Of a DNA stretch of 52,695 bases, positions 9,745-17,960 are shown piece by piece. The position numbers and the translations under genes are program-made. The DNA comes from Candidatus Heimdallarchaeota archaeon (GTDB lineage Archaea; Asgardarchaeota; Heimdallarchaeia; JABLTI01), in contig DXJV01000091.1 of assembly GCA_019056785.1 (NCBI GenBank), positions 1 through 52,695 of the forward strand, in the 5' to 3' direction. The number at the start of each line of letters is the position of its first letter. The stretch's first letter is position 1. The notes under the pieces are model-generated. The model had not been told where the DNA came from, did no database searches, and worked only from the letters and a program-made list of their open reading frames with translations.

Positions 9745-10648
9745 TTACTCGAGTAATTTTTCTTTAATTTTCTCAACAAGTGCCACACTTTTTGCAGAAC
9801 CATCGGTGATATACTCTATGTCTTTTGGGTCGTTAATCCCTAGGCCAAGTTCAACGGCTCGTGCGATTTGTTCTTGCTCAAAAATCGGCCCTTTCATCAC
9901 TTCTGGTGTTGTTCCTAAAATTCGCAAGATTGCAACTCCTGTAGCATCAATTGCTATTTTATCAGTACCGGCCACAAAGACATTTGCTTCTTTTATTGTT
10001 CCTTCCATAGGACCGCCGTCTACAAAAGTTAAAATACCATCCATAATGATCAGGTCCCATTTATACGCGGAATTTATTTCAGCAATCATTTTTCGTTAAT
10101 GTGGTGATGAATGCAACTCTCGCATATATTCGTATCCATCTCGTGGGACAAGCGCCGTAGCATTTTTTAATGAAAGAGTGAAATGCCCGCCATACATGTG
10201 CGTCTTTAAGCAACATGTTTCTACAACACATTCAGCTTCCCTATAGATCTTCGCAAATAAGAAACCATCCTTCCAATGGCTCCCCTCAGGGGTAATTTTA
10301 ACATACGCATCTTTTGGCAAAGTGGAGAGGTCTATGATTTCAAAATCAAGTTCTTTTGCAAGGTTGTAAATGCCTTTTTTCTTAAAAGTCTCGGCAGTTT
10401 TGGCAGGGCCACTTCTTTCTGCTAAAAACAATTGCTTTTGCACCCATTTCTTTTAACTTGCTAATTATTTGCCAGATAGTTTCGATATGTGATGATACTG
10501 GTGGAGGGTCAGCTGTGTTGAAATTTGGTTTAAAGATAACCTTTTTCCCTTTCATAGAATTAATGCCCAACAATTCTATAGATTTCTTTACACCATAAAC
10601 GCGGTCATTTATTGAAATAACAACTACTCTAGTCATTTTTGTCACCAA
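9745..10648 (-). pseudogene. DUF362-family protein, disrupted by a frameshift and an in-frame stop
   Basis: Three reading-frame pieces join into one DUF362-like protein of about 300 residues. The first (ATG at 10634; TTG at 10648 also possible) gives TRVVVISINDRVYGVKKSIELL ... GAKAIV. The second continues LAERSGPAKTAETFKKKGIYNLAKEL ... CCLKTHMYGGHFTLSLKN. The third continues MIAEINSAYKWDLIIMDG ... VAGTDKIAIDATGVAILRILG. The first junction is a one-base excess in an A5 run (plus strand 10424-10428). The second is a TAA at 10096-10098 in frame with both flanks. TAA serves as a normal stop elsewhere in the window, so recoding is unlikely. DUF362 proteins are poorly characterised and often found with iron-sulfur proteins. 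The frameshift could be a sequencing error; the nonsense codon makes true decay more likely. Confidence 0.8.
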
Positions 10649-10802
10649 GAAGTCTGTAGCTTAAAATACTGTCAGTATATTATAAATTTTTATTAAATTC
10701 GAGTCTTATTCTTATGAGTGTGAGGATTTCTACAACAAACTATTTATTGCTTAAAACTGCTATAATAGTACTAAAGCTTTGTAGCTTTGAAGAAGTGATT
10801 TG

Positions 10803-11609
10803 ATGAAAAAAATTTTTATGAGAATCATTTTTGGTACTCTTCTTTTGGGTCTTTTCTTTTCCTCCATAACTATTTCTGCTATAAATAATGTTGGCCCTCT
10901 ATACACTTGCCCTGCAAATCCGGATCCAATTGTTGACGGTACGATAGATAAAATTGTTGAATGGAAGGCAGGAGTGCCTTTAACAGTGGTGCTGTTTGAT
11001 CTAACCAATCAAGCTAATAAAATTGTTATTGAGATTATGTCAGTGTACGGCAATAATTATATTCTCTATTGGGCTGTAACTATTCCCGATACGGCTATTA
11101 ATCCCAAGGATTATTTCTTCATTGTTATTCGTACGCATGAAGTGAACCCCATTGTCGTGGACCCCACGCCTAATGGGAAATTTGGCGCTGAACATGATAT
11201 TAAATTCATATGGCTATATAATAACGATACAATGGATGCCTTTACTTCCGGTGTGGCTTTCACTTGGAAAGATGACATTAGTAATCTCGGAACGAATGAT
11301 TGCGTCGGGAAAGCACGAAATAATCGAACACATACTACCATCGAAATGAGTACGCCATTCAATTCCGGTGATGCAAATGGTTATGATTTCAATACTTATG
11401 TGAATGGCACAATTGATATTTTCTTATGGTATCATGATGAAGATAACCATGTGGATTATACCCAAATTAGAGAATCAGATGTTGATTGGGATTATATTGA
11501 ACAAAAAATTCAATGTACTAAAACATCACCAATTTCCATTTATGCAATTTTCTTAAGCCTTCTTTCCACGGCAGTTTTTGTAATTCTGGTACGTAAGAGA
11601 AAAAGATGA
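10803..11609 (+). CDS. Secreted, C-terminally anchored CBM9/DOMON-like surface protein
   Basis: The ATG at 10803 is preferred over the TTG immediately before it. The product is 268 residues. Residues 1-28 form a signal peptide (FMRIIFGTLLLGLFFSSITISA). The body begins CPANPDPIVDGTIDKIVEWKAG, the 'P-x-x-DG-x-I-D...W' opening of CBM9/DOMON-like ligand-binding domains, also present near the start of the giant surface protein at 3872-9556. A C-terminal hydrophobic helix (ISIYAIFLSLLSTAVFVILV) followed by RKRKR would anchor it in the membrane with the domain outside. The ligand is unknown. It is convergent with the MFS gene and shares a pyrimidine-rich terminator region with it. Confidence 0.72.
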   Translation: MKKIFMRIIFGTLLLGLFFSSITISAINNVGPLYTCPANPDPIVDGTIDKIVEWKAGVPLTVVLFDLTNQANKIVIEIMSVYGNNYILYWAVTIPDTAINPKDYFFIVIRTHEVNPIVVDPTPNGKFGAEHDIKFIWLYNNDTMDAFTSGVAFTWKDDISNLGTNDCVGKARNNRTHTTIEMSTPFNSGDANGYDFNTYVNGTIDIFLWYHDEDNHVDYTQIRESDVDWDYIEQKIQCTKTSPISIYAIFLSLLSTAVFVILVRKRKR

Positions 11610-11634
11610 CTTTTTTTCTCTTTCCTTTTTTTTC
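11610..11634. terminator. Shared T-rich terminator between convergent genes
   Basis: The 25 bases between two convergent genes are almost pure pyrimidine, with T runs of 6-8, as expected for archaeal T-tract termination on the plus strand. No hairpin is evident. Confidence 0.4.
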
Positions 11635-13062
11635 TCAAGTCTCGATTTTTTCTTCTTGAATTAGTACGTCTGATTGTTCGAAAGTATTTGTCAGATTTTC
11701 CTCAACCTCAGCTAATTCAAGGGATGGTCCATTCTCAACTTTACGTTCTCTTTCCAAAGCTTCTCTTTCTTTTCCAACGAGAGGTATTAAAAGGATAATT
11801 GGAACTAAGCCAAGAATGTAAATAAAGGTCGTTATTGAAAAGCAGAGATTATAGTTATTGTCACCAACTAAGAACCCTCCAACAAGAGCTGAGACATTCC
11901 AAAACAGCCCCCAAGCAATCGCTTCGATTGAATTCCATTTTCCTCGATTGTGTTTTGGAATGATATCCATCAAAATTGACCTGCTTAAAGGTTGAGCTGC
12001 ATTCATAAACGACCCTCGGATAATGAAAATCGGTATTAATACCCCTAAAGGTGGATAAATAGCAATAACAAGTAAAGAAGCTGTTGCCAAGTATTGTGCT
12101 AGAAAAATCGTTTGCACACGACCAATTTTCAACGAAGCTTTTTGTGACGCTACTGCCAATAGGCCGGTTGCAAGAGAGGTTCCCCCCATAATCCCTTGAA
12201 TGGCTATCGGTGAAATGAGGTAAATGTCCTTAAAGAAAATGGGGAAATATTTGATAGTCATCCCCGCACCAATACCAATAATAACATTACCAGTAATTAA
12301 TAAATAAGGAATCAATTTAGCAGCTTTTTTCGAATCCAACTGAGTAAGGCGCCCAAGTTTTATTTCTTGATTGACAGCAGCAACCTCTTCAGCTATAGCT
12401 TCACTTTCTTTTCCCAAAGCACGATCATCTTTGAATAAAAAGAGAAGGATAATAGAGACAAAACTGAGAGCAAAGCCGATCCCCATCACTTTCCGGAGGA
12501 CAGAGAGATTGTAATTATTCCCAATAATGGCAAAAAGTCCGATATTAAGAAAAGGGCCTATCGCCATTGCAACTTCTCGAATGAGATGTGCCCAAGAATA
12601 GATTTTAGAGCGATAACCTGATTCAACTGAATCCGCGAAAATGGACTCAAGGGTGGGTCTAACAAAGGCATTAAATAACCCCCAAAGAAGCATCGAAACC
12701 AAAATAAAAACAATTGACTTCCCGAGAATTAAGAATAACAAACCGGCAACGCCAATAAATGTTGAAAGGCGCAAAATACTATCTCGTCGAAACTTGTCAG
12801 CAAAATATCCTGCCGGAAAGACGAATAAAGTCATGGTGATTCCTGACGCTGCAGAGGTTATACCTAAAATCTCATTTTCTGACAGCCCAAAAAAATCGCT
12901 ACCACTAGCAAAAATGTTAATGTACAAACTAAGAACAGACCCCATCCACATGCTCCTGCTTAAGGAACTTATTGCATAAAAGCTAAAAGTTAATTTTACA
13001 TTATAATTCATCGAACGAATTACTTCTTTCACGGTGATCCTCGAGTTCATTTTTTGGGTCAT
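11635..13062 (-). CDS. Major facilitator superfamily transporter
   Basis: The ATG at 13062 gives 475 residues; a TTG at 13080 and an ATG at 13050 are alternatives, none with a strong ribosome site. About 12 hydrophobic helices are arranged in two halves with a charged central loop (KDDRALGKESEAIAEEVAAVNQEIKLGRLTQLDSKKAAK). The MFS loop signature between helices 2 and 3 is visible as GYFADKFRRDSILR, matching G-x-x-x-D-(R/K)-x-G-R/K. The second half has the weaker repeat SQKASLKIGRVQT. The C-terminal tail is acidic and cytoplasmic. MFS proteins are secondary transporters for sugars, drugs or metabolites; no substrate can be assigned. It is monocistronic between convergent and divergent neighbours. 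Confidence 0.87.
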   Translation of the reverse strand: MTQKMNSRITVKEVIRSMNYNVKLTFSFYAISSLSRSMWMGSVLSLYINIFASGSDFFGLSENEILGITSAASGITMTLFVFPAGYFADKFRRDSILRLSTFIGVAGLLFLILGKSIVFILVSMLLWGLFNAFVRPTLESIFADSVESGYRSKIYSWAHLIREVAMAIGPFLNIGLFAIIGNNYNLSVLRKVMGIGFALSFVSIILLFLFKDDRALGKESEAIAEEVAAVNQEIKLGRLTQLDSKKAAKLIPYLLITGNVIIGIGAGMTIKYFPIFFKDIYLISPIAIQGIMGGTSLATGLLAVASQKASLKIGRVQTIFLAQYLATASLLVIAIYPPLGVLIPIFIIRGSFMNAAQPLSRSILMDIIPKHNRGKWNSIEAIAWGLFWNVSALVGGFLVGDNNYNLCFSITTFIYILGLVPIILLIPLVGKEREALERERKVENGPSLELAEVEENLTNTFEQSDVLIQEEKIET

Positions 13063-13358
13063 AGAGGCACGCCAATTCAATTTGTATTGAACGATAAAGT
13101 TTGATTAAATGTTTTTAAAATATAGGGAAACTATTAAAATTTACTGCTTGCGGATTTTAAATTTCTTCTAGTGAAAAATCATTATTCATTGCTTTACAAT
13201 TAATCGTCTGAAATGAGGGAATATATTTTGAAAGGAGCAGACTTTTTTACAAGAATCTCCTTTTTATAGTAAATACGTAAAAAACATGAATTTCATGAAA
13301 ACAAGAGTAGCTTTTAAAAAGAGGAAAAATAACACCAATCCTATTAGGGTGAAATTAA

Positions 13359-13901
13359 TTGACATTAAAATGCATGTGCCTTGTAAGCTTTGATGAAAAC
13401 AAAAAACCCCTCACAGCTTTTGTTTATCCCCATGTTCTCAATCCTTCTCTTATTAGAAAAATCACTTTAAATTGTTTTCCGGCATCTCTCACAGGCACCC
13501 ACTATTTTCACACATCCAAGTATAAGCGGTTTCACCTCTCCAGTTTCTTTTTTCTTGCACCTGTAGAGGAAACCATCCGAACATGTGCAATAATTGCCAT
13601 TTATGATAAACCTATTTCCTCAACGATTGATCAGCAAGAAATCCTTCAAAGAGCTGTTAACGATCTTCTCCACAAAAACAAAGATGAGAGTTGTAAATAT
13701 ACTGAAATTCTTCCGAAAATTTACAAAAGTTTGAAAATGGACCAGGTAACTACCAAAGTTTCCGGAAGCGTAACTATTGAGATTAGCACAGAACGCCCTA
13801 AGAAAAAACAAAAAGATGAAATGGCTATTTTTAAGGATGTTTGGATAGAGAAAGAGGAAAGTAAAAAAGAAGAAGAAAACAACCAAGAATCTCTCTCTTA
13901 A
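13359..13901 (+). CDS. Stand-alone uDENN/longin-like protein (candidate)
   Basis: The start is a TTG at 13359 with an AGGGTGA ribosome site six bases before it; the product is 180 residues. Residues 5-110 read CLVSFDENKKPLTAFVYPHVL, a helix with NPSLIRKITLNCFPAS, then SSFFFLAP and TCAIIAIYDKPIS, then a helix. This order (strand, charged turn, 'F-x-YP', helix, 'FP', 'FF', 'Y-(K/D)xP') resembles the N-terminal longin/uDENN half of eukaryotic DENN proteins as I recall them. The last 60 residues are charged and probably disordered (KKKQKDEMAIF...KEESKKEEENNQ). No cDENN half follows in this gene. The fold call is tentative; the gene itself is well supported. Confidence 0.55.
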   Translation: MTLKCMCLVSFDENKKPLTAFVYPHVLNPSLIRKITLNCFPASLTGTHYFHTSKYKRFHLSSFFFLAPVEETIRTCAIIAIYDKPISSTIDQQEILQRAVNDLLHKNKDESCKYTEILPKIYKSLKMDQVTTKVSGSVTIEISTERPKKKQKDEMAIFKDVWIEKEESKKEEENNQESLS

Positions 13902-13994
13902 GTAAAATTGTTTTTCTAGTATAAAAAACCACTTAAAAATCAATGAACAATCTTTTTATTCTTCTAATTATATTTTTTTTCAATAATTGGTGGG

Positions 13995-15002
13995 ATGATT
14001 TATCGAATGGCTTTTGAAAAATATATAATTACCGGGAAAAAATCAAACGATGAGCCAATCTCATTTACAGTACGGGGAAACGAGTATGTGCTTCAATTAA
14101 GTGAAAAGGACTTGAAAGAAATTGTTTTAAGCGTGCTTGCAAATGTTAAGAAGCTCATGCATTTGGAACTAAATAAAAACAGCTTGACTGAAATAGATCT
14201 TTCTCCTCTCACTGATTTAACAAATCTTAATGCACTCATACTCAGTAACAACCAACTAGCAGCAATCGATCTTACTAATTTGCAAAATTGTAACAAGTTA
14301 ACATTATTACATTTAACCAACAATAATATCCGAGAACTTGACCTTTCTCCCCTTCAAAATTTTCCAAACCTTGAAACTTTATCTATTGGGGGTAACCCTT
14401 TAACAAAGATTGATTTATCACCTTTAACAGCATGTACTAAACTTCAGAATTTATATTTGGACAATTGTCAAATTGAAAGCATAGATTTAACGCCATTAAG
14501 TGGTCTGACAAATTTACAAACTTTACACCTTTCAGGAAATCGGTTAACTAAGGTTGATTTATCACCATTAAGTAGCCTTACGAAGTTGCAATACTTCTTT
14601 CTTTCGGGGAACCAGTTAACTGAGGTTGATTTATCGCCTTTAGCTTCTTGGACCAACCTTGAAAGATTGGAACTGAACAAGAATAGCCTGAAAAAACTAG
14701 ACCTTTCACCGTTAGCTCACTGTAAAAACCTGCGAATGTTGATTCTCGAGAACAATCAGCTTTCTGAGCTTGATCTTTCACCTCTCAAAGAAAACAAAAA
14801 AATCACAACGGTAACTCTTACCAACAATAAACTGAAGCAAATCGATGTTACACCTATGCTAAATTGGCCAGAATTCCTTCTGTTAAAAGTTGATGAGAAA
14901 GTTGTTCCCCTTATCACTTCCGTAGACTTTCCTAAAAAGAAAAAACTCCCCAAAGGCTTGCAGAATTACTATAAAAAACTGAAGCATATAACTAAGGCTT
15001 GA
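13995..15002 (+). CDS. Leucine-rich repeat protein
   Basis: This 335-residue protein is built from about ten leucine-rich repeats of roughly 24 residues, consensus LxxLxLxxNxLxxIDLSPLxxxTN, covering about residues 45-290. The DLSPL segment is very regular, and the repeats are similar enough at DNA level to suggest recent internal duplication. A short N-terminal cap (YIITGKKSNDEPISFTVRG) and a basic C-terminus (FPKKKKLPKGLQNYYKKLKHITKA) flank the solenoid. There is no signal peptide or membrane helix, so it is probably cytoplasmic. Such solenoids bind proteins; in eukaryotes some regulate small GTPases, but that role here is speculation. An alternative ATG lies at 14007. Confidence 0.85.
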   Translation: MIYRMAFEKYIITGKKSNDEPISFTVRGNEYVLQLSEKDLKEIVLSVLANVKKLMHLELNKNSLTEIDLSPLTDLTNLNALILSNNQLAAIDLTNLQNCNKLTLLHLTNNNIRELDLSPLQNFPNLETLSIGGNPLTKIDLSPLTACTKLQNLYLDNCQIESIDLTPLSGLTNLQTLHLSGNRLTKVDLSPLSSLTKLQYFFLSGNQLTEVDLSPLASWTNLERLELNKNSLKKLDLSPLAHCKNLRMLILENNQLSELDLSPLKENKKITTVTLTNNKLKQIDVTPMLNWPEFLLLKVDEKVVPLITSVDFPKKKKLPKGLQNYYKKLKHITKA

Positions 15003-15132
15003 TTGGTTCCTTATGCTATCTTTTTTTTGTTATTTTTTTTAAGATGATTTTTTTATTTAAAGTGTACATCACTCTTTCTTACATATAACAAAAAAATTAA
15101 TAAGGATTTTAGAACTTACAAAACTGATTGAA

Positions 15133-15657
15133 ATGGTGACTTCTGAAAAGGGATTTCGGGCTTATAATGTTGTTAGTGTGCAGGTTGAGCGAGGGTTATC
15201 CCTTTTTGGTGTAGGCCTTTTTATTTTCGGTATTAATTTTCTTCTGAAAATCATTTCTGATGCGATTGCTGTTTCCTTTCTTTTATCGGAAATCTTTGAA
15301 AGGCCTTTGGTTGGGTTTGAAGAGATTATTTTTCAAATAGGTTTTAGTTACTTAGAACCTTTGATAGGTTTAACCGGGAGCATTATTGCTATTACTGGCT
15401 TATCGATACTAACCGGTCAATTACAAGGCCAACACCTCTTGCCTTTTTTACGGTTGAAAAAGTTGTTTATTATCAGTATTGTCCTTGAAGTTGTTTTAAC
15501 GCTCTCTACGCCCACCCTATTTTTATTCTTGTTGTTTAATGTAAATGCTCAATCCTTACGAATTATTTTTGTTATTTTTGAAGTTCTCGAGTTACGGTCA
15601 GTATATTCTTTTTCTCTTTTTGTTTATTTTTCTTTATCAGGCCATGCTCACTATTGA
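15133..15657 (+). CDS. Polytopic membrane protein, N-terminal part (probable frameshift)
   Basis: A 174-residue ORF with four or five hydrophobic segments (such as LSLFGVGLFIFGINFLLKII, LIGLTGSIIAITGLSILTG, LFIISIVLEVVLTLSTPTLFLFLLF). No family was recognised. It overlaps the next ORF by 113 bases in a different frame, and its last 25 residues (LRSVYSFSLFVYFSLSGHAHY) look like out-of-frame sequence. Removing one base between about 15545 and 15657 would join both ORFs into a membrane protein of about 270 residues, close in size to the 242-residue membrane protein encoded next door on the other strand. T-rich runs in the overlap are plausible indel sites. Confidence 0.5.
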   Translation: MVTSEKGFRAYNVVSVQVERGLSLFGVGLFIFGINFLLKIISDAIAVSFLLSEIFERPLVGFEEIIFQIGFSYLEPLIGLTGSIIAITGLSILTGQLQGQHLLPFLRLKKLFIISIVLEVVLTLSTPTLFLFLLFNVNAQSLRIIFVIFEVLELRSVYSFSLFVYFSLSGHAHY

Positions 15658-15946
15658 TAAAATTTCTAATTCAGACCTTACTTCGAAAAAAGGTTTTATT
15701 GCTATTTTCGTTCTCACCGGCATTCAAATTGTCCTTTATGCTATTAGCGTTTTAAATCGCTTGTCTGAATTACAACTCTTTTTAGGTGTTGCTATTAGTA
15801 TCTCTTACTTGATTAGTACCATTTATCAAGTAGTTTTCAACTTAATTTTAAGCATTTATTTTATGAGTTATGCTAATTGGTTCCGTAATGTGCTTCTCTT
15901 TCCTAATATTCTTCATTTACCTCCTGATCCGAGTGTGAAGGAATAA
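15545..15946 (+). CDS. Polytopic membrane protein, C-terminal part (probable frameshift)
   Basis: A 133-residue ORF with about three hydrophobic segments (YILFLFLFIFLYQAMLTI, GFIAIFVLTGIQIVLYAISVL, LFLGVAISISYLISTIYQVV) and a short polar C-terminus. It has its own ATG, but no clear ribosome site precedes it and it lies inside the preceding ORF. The simplest reading is that it is the C-terminal half of the gene starting at 15133, split by a one-base indel. Two genuinely overlapping genes cannot be excluded. No function recognised. Confidence 0.5.
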   Translation: MLNPYELFLLFLKFSSYGQYILFLFLFIFLYQAMLTIDKISNSDLTSKKGFIAIFVLTGIQIVLYAISVLNRLSELQLFLGVAISISYLISTIYQVVFNLILSIYFMSYANWFRNVLLFPNILHLPPDPSVKE

Positions 15947-15987
15947 CTCCTGGCAACATATTATCGTAGCGAGATGATTTTTTATTC

Positions 15988-16716
15988 TTACTCCATTGGT
16001 TCTTCTTTAAACAGCTGCATTTCTTTCCTGTAATTTATTAGTAGGGTAAAATAGTAAATTAGCCAGATGAAATACATTATTGCCCCAAGAGACGCGGCGA
16101 AACTCAGAACATAGCCGGCTGTGTTTTCCAAGAAATAACCTATTTTTCCCAGGGCTAAAACACCTGTTAAAATCCCTAGCCATGAAATGTTTGGCTTCAC
16201 TGCATTGGTTTTTATTGTAAGGATACTGGTCATCCCTGCACCTAAAGTATAAACCAAGATATAAACTATAACTGAAAGAATATCAGAAATCCTAGTAAGA
16301 GAGAGGAAGTAGTTCAGAATTGGTTCTTTATTCGTTGCTGCCATATAGTTTGTTGCTACAGAAAAGATGAGGTAGAATTTCAAACTATAAAGGCCAACAA
16401 CTAAAAGAGCACCTATGATTGTAGCAATCAATGGGAAGAAGAGAAGGGGTTTGATCTTTCCGCCAATTTCTTCTCGCAAAAAAAAGAATATGCCTAAAAA
16501 AGCTGGGAAAAGGGTGACTCCCATGAACAAATTAATCATTGTTTCTGCAGAATGGATCCAACGATTGGTTGCAAAACTGATCAATACTTCTTCGTAAGAT
16601 GTCAACTGATACCGGTAGCTCAGAATATAGCTCAAAATGATAGTTAATATTGAGCAAAGAACAACTGCACCTATTGAAATAATGCTTAGAATAGTTATTT
16701 TTCGTTTGAAAGTCAC
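15988..16716 (-). CDS. Polytopic membrane protein of unknown function
   Basis: This 242-residue protein starts at a GTG (16716) with GAGG upstream. It has about six or seven transmembrane segments, the first at residues 8-30 (ILSIISIGAVVLCSILTIIL). Loops are short and the C-terminus is charged (NYRKEMQLFKEEPME). Its general layout resembles bacterial DUF4386-type membrane proteins, but I cannot assign a family. It converges on the split membrane gene at 15133-15946, and the two might be distant relatives. Confidence 0.7.
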   Translation of the reverse strand: MTFKRKITILSIISIGAVVLCSILTIILSYILSYRYQLTSYEEVLISFATNRWIHSAETMINLFMGVTLFPAFLGIFFFLREEIGGKIKPLLFFPLIATIIGALLVVGLYSLKFYLIFSVATNYMAATNKEPILNYFLSLTRISDILSVIVYILVYTLGAGMTSILTIKTNAVKPNISWLGILTGVLALGKIGYFLENTAGYVLSFAASLGAIMYFIWLIYYFTLLINYRKEMQLFKEEPME

Positions 16717-16941
16717 GCGAACCAGTCCTCAAATATTGCCATTATTATTTTCTTTTCCTTTATTAATCTCTTGTTTTTTCTTTACAATTCGAACAATTAA
16801 GTGGTTCGTGAAAGGCGATATATTCCTTTTACCAAATAATTCTTTCTCGGAACCTTTTTTAAAGAAACCCTTTTAAAAATCGTAAAAAATTAATTAACTA
16901 AGAATTCTTTTACCACAAGAAAAACAACGCGAGGGTAAAAT

Positions 16942-17928
16942 TTGAAAGCAACAGCCTTAGCCCATTCGAATACAGCGCTAATCAAATATTTGGGGAAAAA
17001 GGATGAACAATTAATCATCCCTATGAATAATAGTATATCTATTACCATAGATGCACTAAGTACAATAACCACAGTTGAATTTTCCCCTCAATACACAGAG
17101 GATGTCTTTATTCTCAACGATAAAAAAGCAACTGGACAAGCTTATCAGAGAGTAGTAAAACATCTTGACTTACTCCGGCAAGAAGCACAGAGGAAACTTA
17201 AAGCGAAGGTTGTTTCAAAGAATAATTTTCCAACAGCTATGGGGCTTGCCTCTTCTGCGTCAGGTTTTGCGGCTCTAACAGTGGCAGCTTGTGCTGCTTT
17301 AGGTTTGAAAAAAACCCCTCAAGAGCTTTCAATGCTATCCCGGCAGGGCTCCGGTTCTTCTTGCAGGTCGATTTTTGGTGGTTTTGTTGAATGGGTTAAA
17401 GATGATGGCACAGGCAAGTCTTACGCCATTCAATTAGCCGATGAGGATTGGTGGGACTTGCGAGATATTGTACTTATCCTCGAGGAGAAGGAACAACGTC
17501 AATATAGCACTCGTGAAGCAATGCGACTCTCAATGAAAACCAGCCCATTTTTTGCTGCTCGTTTGGCCGCCACTGAAAGTAATCTCGACAAAATGCGGCG
17601 AGCAATTAAAAAGCGAGATTTTACGTTATTGGGGACTGTTGCTGAACATGACTGCTTATTGATGCATGCTGTTGCTTTAACTTCTAATCCTTGGCAACTC
17701 TTTTGGACAAGTGCGACAGTTAAAATGATGAAGCTTGTTCCACAACTACGTGAGAAAGGGCTCCCGTGTTATTTCACAATCGATTCTGGAGCAAATATGC
17801 ACCTCTTGACTCTTCCGGAGCATCAAGAAAGCATTTTAGCTGAGCTTGAAAAGCATCATTTCATAAAAAAGATTGTTTGTGCCCGTCTAGCAGGAGGAGC
17901 AACGATTATTTCTGACCACCTCTTTTAA
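16942..17928 (+). CDS. mvaD: Diphosphomevalonate decarboxylase (GHMP family)
   Basis: The start is a TTG at 16942 behind GAGGGT; the product is 328 residues, the usual family length. It should convert mevalonate 5-diphosphate to isopentenyl diphosphate with ATP. Family motifs are in place: NTALIKYLGKKD near residue 10 (with the conserved K and Y), PMNNSISITID, the phosphate-binding GLASSASGFAAL near 105, GSGSSCRS with the conserved Arg near 140, and DSGANMH near 290 with the presumed catalytic Asp. Retention of the Lys and Asp argues against a mevalonate 3-kinase. A phosphomevalonate decarboxylase specificity cannot be excluded. Mevalonate kinase lies 3 kb downstream. Confidence 0.9.
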   Translation: MKATALAHSNTALIKYLGKKDEQLIIPMNNSISITIDALSTITTVEFSPQYTEDVFILNDKKATGQAYQRVVKHLDLLRQEAQRKLKAKVVSKNNFPTAMGLASSASGFAALTVAACAALGLKKTPQELSMLSRQGSGSSCRSIFGGFVEWVKDDGTGKSYAIQLADEDWWDLRDIVLILEEKEQRQYSTREAMRLSMKTSPFFAARLAATESNLDKMRRAIKKRDFTLLGTVAEHDCLLMHAVALTSNPWQLFWTSATVKMMKLVPQLREKGLPCYFTIDSGANMHLLTLPEHQESILAELEKHHFIKKIVCARLAGGATIISDHLF

Positions 17929-17960
17929 GATGTGTCTTAAGGGTCCACACAAAAAATGTT

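Noticed and set aside
10096..10098. Possible stop-codon recoding in the DUF362 gene
   Set aside because: The codon is TAA, which ends several intact genes here, and the same gene also has a frameshift; decay is simpler. TAG (pyrrolysine) or TGA (selenocysteine) would have been more suggestive.
9806..10099. 97-residue plus-strand ORF over the DUF362 region
   Set aside because: Antisense to clear DUF362 sequence; its composition is the mirror of that family.
14093..14953. Minus-strand ORFs across the leucine-rich repeats
   Set aside because: Repeated antisense frames arise from the regular repeat and show no independent signals.
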